Shown piece by piece: positions 27,737 to 36,547 of a stretch of 64,000 nt of DNA (the first letter of the stretch is position 1; the number at the start of each line of letters is the position of its first letter). Source of the DNA: Victivallaceae bacterium (GTDB lineage: Bacteria; Verrucomicrobiota; Lentisphaeria; Victivallales; Victivallaceae); NCBI GenBank assembly GCA_021647315.1, contig JAKIUY010000011.1, forward strand, positions 1 through 64,000. The letters are read 5' to 3'. The position numbers and the translations under genes are program-made. The notes beneath the pieces are model-generated. The model had not been told where the DNA came from and made no database searches. It was given only the letters and a program-made list of their open reading frames with translations.

Positions 27737-28990
27737 TTATTTTCCTTTTTGTTCGTTGCGCTGCGCCGCGGCTTGCTGCACTCGCTCGTATTTGGATGGG
27801 GTTGGGAAGATGTTGGTTAGGTAGGCTTGTAGAGTTGGGGTGAAGCCTTTGTCATCGTAGCTGATAAATTGTCGGTTGGCGATGGCGGCGGTGATCTGTG
27901 CGGTAGTGCCTAGGTTGAGCTCGAGTGTTGCTTTGATGTCATCCATTGATCCAGCGGAGTGGACACGGTAGCGGTTGCAGTATATGGAGTATGATACTAG
28001 GCCGAGGTCTGACTGGAACTCGTTGCCAAACTCTGCGTCGAGAGCGAGGAATTTGCGGCGGTCGAAGAGCATAGGCATGTGAGATTCGCAGTTGAGGGTT
28101 AGGTAGTTGCGTTTTGCTAGTGCGGCGGCGGTGTTGCGGAGGATGCGGTGCCAGAAGCGTTTGCCGGTAAAATCTGTAGCCAGATCGGAGCCGTTATGAT
28201 AGAATTTGATGTTTTTTGCGGTGGTTGGTTTGAGGATAATGCTATCATCTGACAACCAGATTACTTGTTTGGTGGTTGATTGAAGCATAGCGGCACGGAG
28301 GTTACGGTAGATGGAGACGGCTTTACGGAGGCCAGCGTTGGGAATATCGGTGATCAGGGTAACATTTTTGAGCCATGCTGGCGGGTTGGGGCAGACAATG
28401 AAGATGCGGCCGATGCCAGTGAGGTGGCGTTCGATGGATCGGAGGGCGAGACGTAGTTCGAGGTTGTCGGCTTTGGAGTCTTCGATTTTCAGCGGGATGA
28501 TGATGTCGACTGTGGATTTGCCGCAGCCAGAGCATGGCTTAGGCTGGGTGATTGCTTGCTGTGCTCCGCTCTGCGGTGCCTGGTAACTTTGCTCAACTGG
28601 GGCGAGCCCAGTGGGGGCGATACCCGGGGCTGAGTGGCGTGAAGCGATTTGACCGGCGATAATGGCTAATTGGCGAAGTTTTGGGATTGCGTGATTGATG
28701 GTTGCGAGATCGGCAATAGCGGTAGCTTCGGGGTAGAGCTGGAGGCGTAGGTCACGGATCATGGTTGGTAGTCTGTGACTGGTGCCGATGGATTGTTCCT
28801 GGGCTTCGTTGAGATTACCGAGGAGATAGATGTGATACTCTGGGGTGTCGTAACCTTGGAGGATTTCGCCGGCGATAACGAGGGCGGATGATAGGTGTTT
28901 GTAGGTGCAATTGATACAGCTATGTTGGTTGATAAGTCTAGGACTGAACTCAACCGGGGCGAGCCCGGCGGGGGTATTAGTTGACTTCAT
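27737..28990 (-). CDS. Stealth/glycosyltransferase-like protein in the tail-fibre region
   Basis: 417 aa. The N-terminus has a [19 protein letters not shown] helical Cys-containing domain. The centre reads VDIIIPLK, then [34 protein letters not shown], and HMPMLFDRR. Order and spacing resemble conserved regions of Stealth-type sugar-phosphate transferases (D-N-E-L-R-SLRSIE, W-L, ND-D, H-x-P). The two parts are separated by TGLAPVE, and TPAGLAPVE recurs at the N-terminus; both come from a GGGGCGAGCCC palindrome. It may modify host or virion glycans, which is inference. Confidence 0.6.
   Translation of the reverse strand: MKSTNTPAGLAPVEFSPRLINQHSCINCTYKHLSSALVIAGEILQGYDTPEYHIYLLGNLNEAQEQSIGTSHRLPTMIRDLRLQLYPEATAIADLATINHAIPKLRQLAIIAGQIASRHSAPGIAPTGLAPVEQSYQAPQSGAQQAITQPKPCSGCGKSTVDIIIPLKIEDSKADNLELRLALRSIERHLTGIGRIFIVCPNPPAWLKNVTLITDIPNAGLRKAVSIYRNLRAAMLQSTTKQVIWLSDDSIILKPTTAKNIKFYHNGSDLATDFTGKRFWHRILRNTAAALAKRNYLTLNCESHMPMLFDRRKFLALDAEFGNEFQSDLGLVSYSIYCNRYRVHSAGSMDDIKATLELNLGTTAQITAAIANRQFISYDDKGFTPTLQAYLTNIFPTPSKYERVQQAAAQRNEQKGK
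28594..28619. repeat. Coding GGGGCGAGCCC palindrome, copy 1
   Basis: CAACTGGGGCGAGCCCAGTG, in frame in the Stealth-like gene, encoding TGLAPVE. It matches the copy at 28950. Confidence 0.75.
28950..28975. repeat. Coding GGGGCGAGCCC palindrome, copy 2
   Basis: CAACCGGGGCGAGCCCGGCG, in frame near the start of the same gene, encoding PAGLAPVE. Confidence 0.75.
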
Positions 28991-30116
28991 AAGGGCTCCT
29001 GATTAGATGTAAAAGTTTGTAGGTGATGGTAAATTCGTTTGAGGTTCCCTGGTTCCACGTCATGGAATAGGTGAATGAAGAGTTATTGGGGACTCTATCG
29101 GCACCGATAGTGACTAGTGAGCCGGAAAAGGTTTGTTGATCCGGGTGTGAGAAATAGATACCGGATTGGCAGCCCGGATCATTGCCACTACACACCTCCT
29201 GAGAAACAGATCTCCAACGAGACGCGACCTGACCAGAGACAGGGAACTCTATGAGATTTGGAATCCAAACATTATTTTCGTCGTAATATCCAAAGTCCTC
29301 AAAGACAGGACCAGAGCGGGCAATAAGGGTGAAGTCTGCCCACTTATCTGACGACACGCTCGGGATACCACCAAGGCTCTCTCCAGGAGGATCAGTTAAG
29401 ATAGTCCTAGCCATAACCCCACATTTGATTTTTCCGTTTTCGGTAGCATTCCAACCGGTGCCGAGCAAAGCTACTTCGCCTGGGTAGGCTCCCGTCCAGC
29501 TGACCTGCATGATGGCGAGTGGGTTGGTGTCGGATGGCCCGAAAGAGCAATCGCAGCCACATAGTTCGTCGGCGATGGTTTGCCATTCTTCGAGGGAGTG
29601 CTGGGTTGATTTCCATGTTTCGGCATCGCCGACAAAAGAAAAGTCCGGAGATACCTGGATAACTGAGACATTGATTTCGTTGTCAGTGTCGGCAAAAACA
29701 GTAACAGTCTCGCCAATAGGAATATCACCGGCGATATTGACACCGATGGCTATGCCGTTTTCGACGCGGAGTACCTGGACATAGCTTCTGCATCCGTTAT
29801 TAATGACGCCCGGCCCGTGTTCACAGACGATGAATACTGCGTAATGATGTGCATTAGTGCCACCGCCGCTGGTGGACCCGGATGTGCTGCCGGAGCCGGA
29901 TGTTGAGCCTGATGTTGACCCGGATGTGCTGCCGGAGCCGGATGTGCTGCCGCTGGTTGAACCGGATGTGGATCCAGATGTGGAGCCGGACGTGCTGCCG
30001 GATGTGCTGCCGCTGGTTGAACCGCTGGTTGAACCGCTGGTTGAGGTTGAACTACTCTGTTCGTCCTCGCACTCTTTGATTGGCCAGCCGTTTAGTTTGT
30101 ATGGGAATAGTGGCAT
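28977..30116 (-). CDS. Phage tail protein with long Gly-Ser-Thr linker
   Basis: 379 aa. After about 20 residues (PLFPYKLNGWPIKECEDE) a low-complexity linker of S-T-S-G units covers residues about 21-87. A beta-rich domain of about 290 residues follows (YAVFIVCEHGPG, then GYYDENNVWIPNL). It lies between tail genes and the Stealth-like gene. A tip or adhesion role is likely from position only. The linker DNA is a GC-rich tandem repeat (about 29878-30050). Confidence 0.6.
   Translation of the reverse strand: MPLFPYKLNGWPIKECEDEQSSSTSTSGSTSGSTSGSTSGSTSGSTSGSTSGSTSGSTSGSGSTSGSTSGSTSGSGSTSGSTSGGGTNAHHYAVFIVCEHGPGVINNGCRSYVQVLRVENGIAIGVNIAGDIPIGETVTVFADTDNEINVSVIQVSPDFSFVGDAETWKSTQHSLEEWQTIADELCGCDCSFGPSDTNPLAIMQVSWTGAYPGEVALLGTGWNATENGKIKCGVMARTILTDPPGESLGGIPSVSSDKWADFTLIARSGPVFEDFGYYDENNVWIPNLIEFPVSGQVASRWRSVSQEVCSGNDPGCQSGIYFSHPDQQTFSGSLVTIGADRVPNNSSFTYSMTWNQGTSNEFTITYKLLHLIRSPYEVN
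29878..30050. repeat. Tandem repeat encoding Ser-Thr-Ser-Gly linker
   Basis: Repeated GGATGTGCTGCCGGAGCC-type units in tandem. The leftward reading frame gives STSG repeats. Length variation by slippage or recombination is expected. Confidence 0.8.
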
Positions 30117-30117
30117 A

Positions 30118-30843
30118 TTATACCTTTATGAGTTCGCGAAGAATTATATCAGATGTTTGCTCATCAACCATCACACCGGCAGCGGTGTAAATGCGCTGAG
30201 TAACTGTACGTGTAACAGGGGCGGCCAGTGGCTCCTGGCCGAAATCAAGTATTTTGGTTTCCGGATAAAATGGATTAACTATAATATCATCGCATGGAGC
30301 TCCATAGCTTAGTTCGTCGGATACTTTAATCTGCGGTATTGTGACTGCCGGATAGTCAAATGTAACAAAATAATCATGGTGGATTTGATCAGTCCAATAT
30401 ATATTTTCGTATGATTCAGAGGGGAAGATGTCGCCTGAGTAATAGTCCAAACCATAGGCAGGCCAAAGATTAACTTTTCGGCTGGTTATATCGCAATCCC
30501 CTAAGTTAAAGTTACTGGCAAGAGTAGCATTAGTTTCCCTTGCGGCATACCACAGATCAGTGTATTTACCATTAACTATAAGGTTATCGCTACTTTTACA
30601 GAGAGCATAATAATAATAACCGGTATCCTTGATTGAACCCCATTGATCATCACAGAATTGTTTATAATAGTCAGGTTGTTCGGGGTAAAATATATTAGCG
30701 TTCCAGTCGTAATAGCCTATCTCTGAATAAAAGTCGAGAGTTGGCTTTTCCGGACGTGAAAATCCAGAACGCAACACTGCCCGGAAAAGTAACTCATAGT
30801 CTCCACATGGGCATTCGGTGCATTTTATGGGGAAGCAACTCAT
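30118..30843 (-). CDS. Phage tail protein, unknown
   Basis: 241 aa from the ATG at 30843, preceded by GGAGG and overlapping the previous stop (ATGA); the longer ORF start is a shadow. N-terminal Cys cluster MSCFPIKCTECPCG, then a Tyr/Asp-rich beta domain. No family is recognised. Position between tape measure and fibres suggests a tail-tip protein. Confidence 0.55.
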   Translation of the reverse strand: MSCFPIKCTECPCGDYELLFRAVLRSGFSRPEKPTLDFYSEIGYYDWNANIFYPEQPDYYKQFCDDQWGSIKDTGYYYYALCKSSDNLIVNGKYTDLWYAARETNATLASNFNLGDCDITSRKVNLWPAYGLDYYSGDIFPSESYENIYWTDQIHHDYFVTFDYPAVTIPQIKVSDELSYGAPCDDIIVNPFYPETKILDFGQEPLAAPVTRTVTQRIYTAAGVMVDEQTSDIILRELIKV

Positions 30844-31412
30844 ACCGCCTCCACGCAAGTTTTGAAGATATAGCCATGAATTTGGCCGTGGTGCTCTTGG
30901 GCGATGGCTTTGATGGTTGATTTTTCGGAGTTCCAAGAAACTCTGCCGAGGAGTATTTTTAGTTTGTTGGCTTCGACTTCTGGGCGGGTTGGCGACTGGA
31001 GTATTTCCGGGAGTCCGAGGCCTGATGCGGTGGTATCGTCGACCGCGATCTGAAAATAGATAAAAGATTCGGCGGTGATAGCTAGTGCTGTAGGCATAAT
31101 AGCGATGTCGATGTCGTTGATGACGGCGTAGCCGGCGTAGATTGGCGATGAATTTGGGATGTCATAGAGGCCGTCGGTGACGGTAATTTCTTGAGTTGTT
31201 TTGTCGCTGGTGTTGATTAGTTTGAAAAAGCCGTTGTAGGTGTCGCCGGGTGTGCCGGTGAGCGGGAGATCGATATTGATGCCGGCTGAGGTGCCGGAGC
31301 CGAATGGCTGGACAGCGGCGGTTTTGATGTTGGCGGCCATGCGGATGTTGATATGACTCAGGCGAGCTTTGACGGTTTCCCATTCTTGTTTGTCGATCCA
31401 GATTTTAGGCAT
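30840..31412 (-). CDS. Phage tail protein, unknown
   Basis: 190 aa, starting in the stop of the upstream gene. Beta-rich: VSWNSEKSTI and YAGYAVINDIDIAIM can be seen. No clear family. Position after the tape measure fits a distal tail or hub protein. Confidence 0.5.
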   Translation of the reverse strand: MPKIWIDKQEWETVKARLSHINIRMAANIKTAAVQPFGSGTSAGINIDLPLTGTPGDTYNGFFKLINTSDKTTQEITVTDGLYDIPNSSPIYAGYAVINDIDIAIMPTALAITAESFIYFQIAVDDTTASGLGLPEILQSPTRPEVEANKLKILLGRVSWNSEKSTIKAIAQEHHGQIHGYIFKTCVEAV

Positions 31413-31912
31413 CAGCTACCTCCCGGAGACGGGGCTTCGCCGTCCTGGATTTTGATTAAATCCCAGGCTTTTTTCTGGGTGTAGTTAATGGTGACAGTAG
31501 TGCGGCCATCGCCTTTGTCGGTGTACGACATCCCGGTGTTGAGCCATTTGCCGTCCGGTATATCGTCATTCTGGTAATTGCCGGGAATACGCATGTTATT
31601 GGGGGTAACCTTGCCGGTTTTGGTATAGCGATCCATCTGAGATGCTTTGAAAGTTTTGCCATTGCAGGTCTGGGTACCGGCGACAGTGAGGATAGCACGA
31701 CGCATGATGTAATAGTCGGCGAATTTCTGCCAGTTGGGATAAGCCAGATTAAAGGTTGACGGTGAATCGGCGAATTTTTTGGCGTAGCTGTCATCACCGG
31801 TCCCGGGGAGTTTATCGAAGTCTGAAGGTTGGGCCGGGCGTTCTTCGAAAGTATTGCCGCCGCCCGCACGGATAAAACCGGTATATTTAAAATCTATTTT
31901 TGAGTTTGACAT
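31412..31912 (-). CDS. Phage distal tail-type protein, unknown
   Basis: 166 aa, overlapping the tape-measure stop by one base. Basic and polar, with FKYTGFIRAGGGNTFEERP at the N-terminus. Its position directly after the tape measure is usual for the distal tail protein, but no family is recognised. Confidence 0.5.
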   Translation of the reverse strand: MSNSKIDFKYTGFIRAGGGNTFEERPAQPSDFDKLPGTGDDSYAKKFADSPSTFNLAYPNWQKFADYYIMRRAILTVAGTQTCNGKTFKASQMDRYTKTGKVTPNNMRIPGNYQNDDIPDGKWLNTGMSYTDKGDGRTTVTINYTQKKAWDLIKIQDGEAPSPGGS

Positions 31913-33972
31913 TATGCTTCTCCCGGCAGTCGTTTGTTGAGGATTTCTTTTACTTCAGCGAGGACTTTGACCATTGGTTCGTTTCCTTTACGGGCGGCAT
32001 CTATGGTAGATGCGACATCTTTTGCGACACCATATTTTTGCTGGAGTCCGGCGAGCTGCTGGTTTCTGGCGGCTTTAGCGGCGGCATTGCGCTGTTGATC
32101 AAACTCTTTTTTAGCGGTACCGGACTGAGTATTGACGGCATCAATATTGTTTTTCTTGTCGTGAATGCCGGCGAGCTGGCGGTTGGCGTTTGCGATGCGT
32201 TGTTTTTCCTCCTGGGAGAAAGTGACCTGTTCGCCTTTATTGTAGGCTTCTATTTTAACCTGGAGCATTTTATTTTTTCTATCCTGGCTTATTTCATCTT
32301 TTGACTTGAGGACGGTATTGCGGTTGGTATCGATACCGAGAGCTTTGAGTTTAGCAGATGCTTCTTTGATCTCTGACTTGAAGCGTTTAACGAGGTTGTT
32401 CCAGCGTTCGATGCGTTTTGCCAGAGCATCTTCAGCAATGTCGGTGCTAATATTTTTCTTGAGGTCGGCGATGCGCTTTTTCAGGTCTTTGAGCGAGCGG
32501 CTGTTATCATCTTCGATAGTTCCGACGCTGTCACCTGCTGATGTATTATCGGCATCGGCTTTGGCTTTAGCGTCCGCCGTTTTTTTGTTGGTTTTTGAGT
32601 CCTGGCGGCCTTTGATGGCTTTGCGGTGGAGTCTGCGCATGTGTGCTTCGTATTCTTTAAATTCACCGTTATAGCGTTCTCGGAGGTCTTTATTGCCGTT
32701 CCAGTTGCGCACGAGGGTATTGCGATCGAAGGCATCGGTACCGGAGGAGCGGTTACGGGAATTCTGGAGTTGTAAAACCGCGAATATTTTATCTTCGAGT
32801 TCAGACATTTCAGCGATCTTTTTGCCGACTTTCCAGCCGACGAAAGCGACAGCACCGGCGGCGGCGACGGAGGATAGGGCGGTGCGGATGCCGCCGGTGG
32901 CTCTGGCCATAGTGCGCATATCAGTAGTGAGAAGTTTGATCCCGGTGGAGCTTTGTCGCAGCGTTGAGGCAATATTGATTCCCTGCATGGTTTTGAGCAG
33001 CGCGGCGGTGGCGGTCATCATAACATTAAGTTTATGCCAGACAACTATACTGGCAGCAGCGAGTCCCATGGTGGCGATAATCTCGCGGTTATCGATGAGC
33101 CACTTGACGAGATCGCGGACAACGCGGACGGTCTGGGCGAGGGCGTTGGCTACATCGGTGATCATGGCGTCGAGTTCGCCTGATTTCTGCATACGGGTTA
33201 GTTCGTCGTTGATTTCACCGAGAACTTTTGACAGTTCGCTGTTCGCCATGCGTGACATATTAGTCTGCATGAGTTCGATGAGTCCGATCAGGGTAGACCA
33301 GCGACCGGCCAGGGTTTTGGATTGTTTTTCCATAAGGCCGAAGTATTTGCCGCCTTCGCCGCCGAGGGAGCGCAGAGCGTCCTGGAGGATAGAAAAGGAC
33401 AGCTGGCCTTTTGAGCCCATTTCGAGGACTTCCTGTTTTGATTTTTTGAGTGATTTGGCAAGGGCGTCGAGAATCGGAATACCGCGTTCGCTCATCTGGT
33501 TGAGTTCTTCGGCCTGCACCTTGCCTTTATTTTTCGATTTGGCATAGATATTGACGATGTCCTGGAGCGGGATGCTGACCCCGGATGCGATATTGCCGAG
33601 AATTTGCAGTTCTCCGGTTATATTTCTGACCTGAACGTTGGCAGCCAGGAGGGCGCGACCGGCTGCGATCACTTCTGCCGGTTTGAATGGGGTGACGGTA
33701 GAAAAGTTCATCAGTTTACGGATGGCCGCTTCGCCTTTTTTGGCAGAGCCGAGGAAGGTATTGAACGCAACTTCAGTCTGTTCCATCTCCGCACCGAGCT
33801 TGACAGTATCGGCGATAATGCGACCGAGAGTAAGCCCGCCCATGGCGATTCCGGCCATGGCGACGATATTCCTGACCGAGCCGAAAGTGGTGTTAGTGGT
33901 CTGTTTTATTTTTTTCATTTCACCGCGATATTGTTTGATGTCGGCGGTGAAGACTGTGCGAAAAACTTGCAT
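31912..33972 (-). CDS. Phage tail tape-measure protein
   Basis: 686 aa. The N-terminal tape-measure domain reads GAEMEQTEVAFNTFLGSAKK, then TPFKPAEVIAAGRALL and VQAEELNQMSERGIPI. Hydrophobic helices (about 295-310, 368-385) precede a long charged, coiled-coil C-terminal half. It sets tail length; 686 aa implies a short to medium tail. The gene follows the frameshifted chaperone pair, the standard order in siphophages. Confidence 0.85.
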   Translation of the reverse strand: MQVFRTVFTADIKQYRGEMKKIKQTTNTTFGSVRNIVAMAGIAMGGLTLGRIIADTVKLGAEMEQTEVAFNTFLGSAKKGEAAIRKLMNFSTVTPFKPAEVIAAGRALLAANVQVRNITGELQILGNIASGVSIPLQDIVNIYAKSKNKGKVQAEELNQMSERGIPILDALAKSLKKSKQEVLEMGSKGQLSFSILQDALRSLGGEGGKYFGLMEKQSKTLAGRWSTLIGLIELMQTNMSRMANSELSKVLGEINDELTRMQKSGELDAMITDVANALAQTVRVVRDLVKWLIDNREIIATMGLAAASIVVWHKLNVMMTATAALLKTMQGINIASTLRQSSTGIKLLTTDMRTMARATGGIRTALSSVAAAGAVAFVGWKVGKKIAEMSELEDKIFAVLQLQNSRNRSSGTDAFDRNTLVRNWNGNKDLRERYNGEFKEYEAHMRRLHRKAIKGRQDSKTNKKTADAKAKADADNTSAGDSVGTIEDDNSRSLKDLKKRIADLKKNISTDIAEDALAKRIERWNNLVKRFKSEIKEASAKLKALGIDTNRNTVLKSKDEISQDRKNKMLQVKIEAYNKGEQVTFSQEEKQRIANANRQLAGIHDKKNNIDAVNTQSGTAKKEFDQQRNAAAKAARNQQLAGLQQKYGVAKDVASTIDAARKGNEPMVKVLAEVKEILNKRLPGEA

Positions 33973-34030
33973 TTTGCGTAAACCTACTGTAAATTAGTTA
34001 GATAAATAACCGATAAAAAAGGAAACAGCG

Positions 34031-34177
34031 ATGATAGTAATGGGAAAAAGATTCAGAGAACTGACAGTGACTGATACAGCATTGCTGCTGTTTTTTCTTG
34101 TTCCTGAACTGTTTTTTTTATTGATCCAAGGGCTGTTCATTTATCTGTTGTTCCGTGTTATTGTTTGGTTTGTTTAA
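34031..34177 (+). CDS. Possible 48-residue membrane protein, antisense to late operon
   Basis: ATG at 34031 with AAGGAAA nine bases upstream. It encodes a short basic head then two hydrophobic stretches (LLLFFLVPELFFLLIQGLF, then YLLFRVIVWFV). It lies in a 225-base gap of the leftward operon and ends at a GGGCAGATAT palindrome. It could be a small lysis/moron protein or a chance ORF. Confidence 0.35.
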   Translation: MIVMGKRFRELTVTDTALLLFFLVPELFFLLIQGLFIYLLFRVIVWFV

Positions 34178-34203
34178 GGGCAGATATGGAATCTGCCCCT
34201 ACG
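34178..34203. repeat. GGGCAGATATGGAATCTGCCC palindrome (family I), copy 1
   Basis: Hairpin GGGCAGAT / ATCTGCCC followed by CTACG, in an intergenic gap. Five more copies lie at 34447, 35973, 37496, 38671 and 39401. Confidence 0.8.
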
Positions 34204-34402
34204 GTTGTTTTTTATTGCTGAATTCATCCATCAGGAATTCCAGCCTTTTGATTAATTCATCCGATTTTGTTCTTTCGTGTATTCCTTTGATGCCGGCCTT
34301 TCTGGCTGACTGAACGATCATATAACTCAACTCAGTAAAACTCATGCGCCATTTGATCTCGAACGGTGTGGCGTTTGAGACGCTTGAGACGGTGGCGACC
34401 AT
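34199..34402 (-). CDS. Tail assembly chaperone T part
   Basis: 67 aa if started at ATG 34402, but the frame is open upstream. It reads SGKFDADWLSG into this ORF from the A9 run at the end of the previous gene. It is most likely translated as the -1 frameshift extension of the upstream chaperone (gpG-GT style). The location between tail tube and tape measure is where the family occurs. Confidence 0.6.
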   Translation of the reverse strand: MVATVSSVSNATPFEIKWRMSFTELSYMIVQSARKAGIKGIHERTKSDELIKRLEFLMDEFSNKKQP

Positions 34403-34407
34403 CCCGC

Positions 34408-35043
34408 TCAGCCAATCGGCATCGAACTTACCGCTTTTTTTTTATTGGCAGATATGGAATCTGCCTCTACATCCGGCAGCATTAACAGTCCTGACGCAAG
34501 CGACAGGTAAACCTGAATGTTAAGTGCTGCAGTCTGCCAGTCAAACGCACCGAGCGCGAGACCGAACTCCAGAGCTTTGCGGTCAAACTCACTCCAGACT
34601 GCTGCAATCTCCTGATACACCTCCTTGAAAAAGAGCAGCATTTCCATCTGCTGTTTGCCAGCTTGATCCTTCATGCGCTGTTCAAGCTGCTGGAAACGCA
34701 TCTCCTGGCTCTTGGCGGCCAGAATCGGCAGGACTGCCTTCTCACGGTGAAACATGACGTAGAGCGCGCGGAAGACATCAATCATCTGATAGTCATCATC
34801 GTCGTCGGTCTCATCAAACACCATAAATGGCGATTCGATGGTTTCGAGCAGGCAGAGCACGGCGGCGGCGGGAGCCGGGAACGTTTTCCCGGCGATAAGA
34901 ACCTCGCCGCCTGCAGTGATCAGCATTTCGACCTCTTTCTGTGCCGGTGGGATCAGCGGTGTTTTGTTGAGCCGTTTGAGTTCCGGATCGTTGGCTACGA
35001 TCTTCTGGAACTCCGGGCTGGCGTTAAGCTGCTGCGGTGTCAT
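34408..35043 (-). CDS. Tail assembly chaperone G part
   Basis: 211 aa mostly helical, acidic middle (DETDDDDDYQMID), no membrane segment. It ends just after a slippery A9 run. Together with the following short frame it fits a G/GT chaperone pair. The near-C-terminal EADSISAN is encoded by a family I palindrome inserted in frame. No sequence-level family match is claimed; the call rests on position and the frameshift layout. Confidence 0.55.
   Translation of the reverse strand: MTPQQLNASPEFQKIVANDPELKRLNKTPLIPPAQKEVEMLITAGGEVLIAGKTFPAPAAAVLCLLETIESPFMVFDETDDDDDYQMIDVFRALYVMFHREKAVLPILAAKSQEMRFQQLEQRMKDQAGKQQMEMLLFFKEVYQEIAAVWSEFDRKALEFGLALGAFDWQTAALNIQVYLSLASGLLMLPDVEADSISANKKKAVSSMPIG
34435..34443 (-). 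promoter_or_regulatory. Slippery A9 run for -1 frameshift
   Basis: Minus strand AAT followed by nine A then GCG. A -1 slip yields N-K-K-K-S-G-K-F-D-A-D-W and joins the downstream frame without a stop. A palindrome copy lies just upstream of the slip site. Confidence 0.55.
34447..34470. repeat. Family I palindrome, copy 2 (coding)
   Basis: GGCAGATATGGAATCTGCC inside the chaperone gene, encoding EADSISAN next to the slip site. Confidence 0.8.
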
Positions 35044-35090
35044 AATATTTGCCTCCGGGTTGGGGTGTATGCAATACGCCCGTACGTTAA

Positions 35091-35432
35091 TTAAGCAGGT
35101 GCAACGTAAGCCACAAGATTAGCACCGTCTTTGCAGCTGGCTGTGACGCTGTACTTCTTCGCCTCGTTGCCGGTCTCGGTGAGGTCGGCTGAATCAATGA
35201 TACCGGTCCAGGCTCCTACTGTGAGAATTTCACCTGAAGCCGGAGGAGTTTGATTGACTTTGATAGTCGCCTCAAACTTTTTCTCCTGATTTTGCGAGAT
35301 GGCCTTCTGTTCTACGGTATAACCGTTTTCGTCAGTGGTTTCCGCTTTTTCAACGCTGTCGTTGTGAGTTGCGCTGGCGAAGAAACCCCACGCACCGCCG
35401 GATGTGACTCCGTATTCTACTAATTCTGCCAT
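35091..35432 (-). CDS. Probable phage tail tube protein
   Basis: 113 aa from the ATG at 35432, with AAGGAAA upstream; the longer ORF start covers a palindrome and is unlikely. Beta-rich: MAELVEYGVTSGGAWGF, then KKFEATIKVNQTPP and KKYSVTASCKDG. Size, composition and position before the chaperone and tape measure suggest tail tube. Confidence 0.55.
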   Translation of the reverse strand: MAELVEYGVTSGGAWGFFASATHNDSVEKAETTDENGYTVEQKAISQNQEKKFEATIKVNQTPPASGEILTVGAWTGIIDSADLTETGNEAKKYSVTASCKDGANLVAYVAPA

Positions 35433-35496
35433 GATATTATTTCCTTTTGTTATATTCGCCGCCCGGAGGTCGGCTCCCACATTGGGACATTATCGT

Positions 35497-35961
35497 CTAT
35501 GCTGAGAGCATGGGCGAGATGGCTTCGAGCTCCAGCACGTATGCGCAACTGAAACTGTCGAGTTCGATGTTCGTGAATTCTCCGAGAGAATACCGAACCG
35601 TGTTAATAATTTTAGGTTGTCCCGGTGTGTTGCCCATGAAGGCAGCAGCGAGGTTGTCAATGATGTCGTGGATGCTGTCTGCCTGATCGTCGAGATCAGC
35701 AACAAAGCTGTCGATAATGACAATTGCGGGGCTGATGGAGCGTTCCATGCCGGATGATTTGTAATCACCGCCTGAGATACAGACAACAGCGGCCGGCAGT
35801 GCGGTCAGTTCCGGCATCAGCGCGAGGATATTTTCGCGACTGGTGGCGGTACTGGTGCGAACCGCTTTGAATTGCAGTTCAGGATTGTCCTCTGCTATGG
35901 GCAGAGCTGCCAGCAGCGCCTTCAGGTCTGTTTTGATTGATTTTAATGGATAATATTTCAT
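35497..35961 (-). CDS. DUF1834-like (Mu gp37-like) tail terminator protein
   Basis: 154 aa. Alpha-beta protein of tail-terminator size (YPLKSIKTDLKALLAALP, then AAVVCISGGDY). Located between a gpG-like protein and the tail tube, where Mu-like phages place gp37. Family assignment is tentative. Confidence 0.5.
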   Translation of the reverse strand: MKYYPLKSIKTDLKALLAALPIAEDNPELQFKAVRTSTATSRENILALMPELTALPAAVVCISGGDYKSSGMERSISPAIVIIDSFVADLDDQADSIHDIIDNLAAAFMGNTPGQPKIINTVRYSLGEFTNIELDSFSCAYVLELEAISPMLSA

Positions 35962-35972
35962 GGTTTCCTTTT

Positions 35973-35998
35973 GGGCAGATATGGAATCTGCCCCTACG
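35973..35998. repeat. Family I palindrome, copy 3
   Basis: GGGCAGATATGGAATCTGCC in the gap between two late genes. Confidence 0.8.
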
Positions 35999-35999
35999 G

Positions 36000-36545
36000 T
36001 TAATTGGCGAATTTACGTGCCTCTGTTTTTAAATATTTATTTGCGGTTTTTGTGCCGATCGCACGGCATTCGCGATCTGACGGGAACCATGGATCAGGTT
36101 TATGGACGGTTTTTGTTACGAGGATAAACATCAGCGTGATGCGTTTGCCATCTTTTTTCAGCAAGAACCCTCTGCGACCCCGGCGAATAAAGAAGAGCTC
36201 GCCTTTGCCGTATTCGCTTGGCCAGAGCTGTTTGTTCGGATTGTGCCTGGATGGTATTGCCAGGAACTTGCCGCGTTTAGGTCTGACGGTACCGCCGTAC
36301 TGTTTGAGGTTGGCACCGACATGATCGTTTGAAATTTCGCTTGACAGGAAGCTGATTTTTTTAATTCTTGTTTTTGCCGACAGATCAGACCACCAGCGAT
36401 GGCCGCCTTTGCGCCGGGCAGTGCTCCGCGCTTTTTTAGCGACAGTGGCAGTCCATATTTTCAGAAACACATCCGGGTGTTTCAGTGTGCCTACTATCTT
36501 AGCGAGGTTGGCATCCGGATTGATTTGATATGCGGCAAAGCCCAT
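36000..36545 (-). CDS. Phage virion morphogenesis (Mu G-like) protein
   Basis: 181 aa basic protein. ARSTARRKGGHRWWSDLSAK and LKQYGGTVRPKRGKFLAIP are typical of the G/HK97 gp10-like tail-completion family. It lies between DUF1320- and DUF1834-like genes, as in Mu. Confidence 0.65.
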   Translation of the reverse strand: MGFAAYQINPDANLAKIVGTLKHPDVFLKIWTATVAKKARSTARRKGGHRWWSDLSAKTRIKKISFLSSEISNDHVGANLKQYGGTVRPKRGKFLAIPSRHNPNKQLWPSEYGKGELFFIRRGRRGFLLKKDGKRITLMFILVTKTVHKPDPWFPSDRECRAIGTKTANKYLKTEARKFAN

Positions 36546-36547
36546 GG

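Noticed and set aside
29857-30312. Plus-strand ORF of Asp-Val-Pro repeats
   Set aside because: It is the antisense of the Ser-Thr-Ser-Gly linker; repeats come from the tandem DNA, and no SD is seen.
32693-33547. 284 aa plus-strand ORF
   Set aside because: Antisense of the tape measure; Ser/Arg-rich composition typical of shadow frames.
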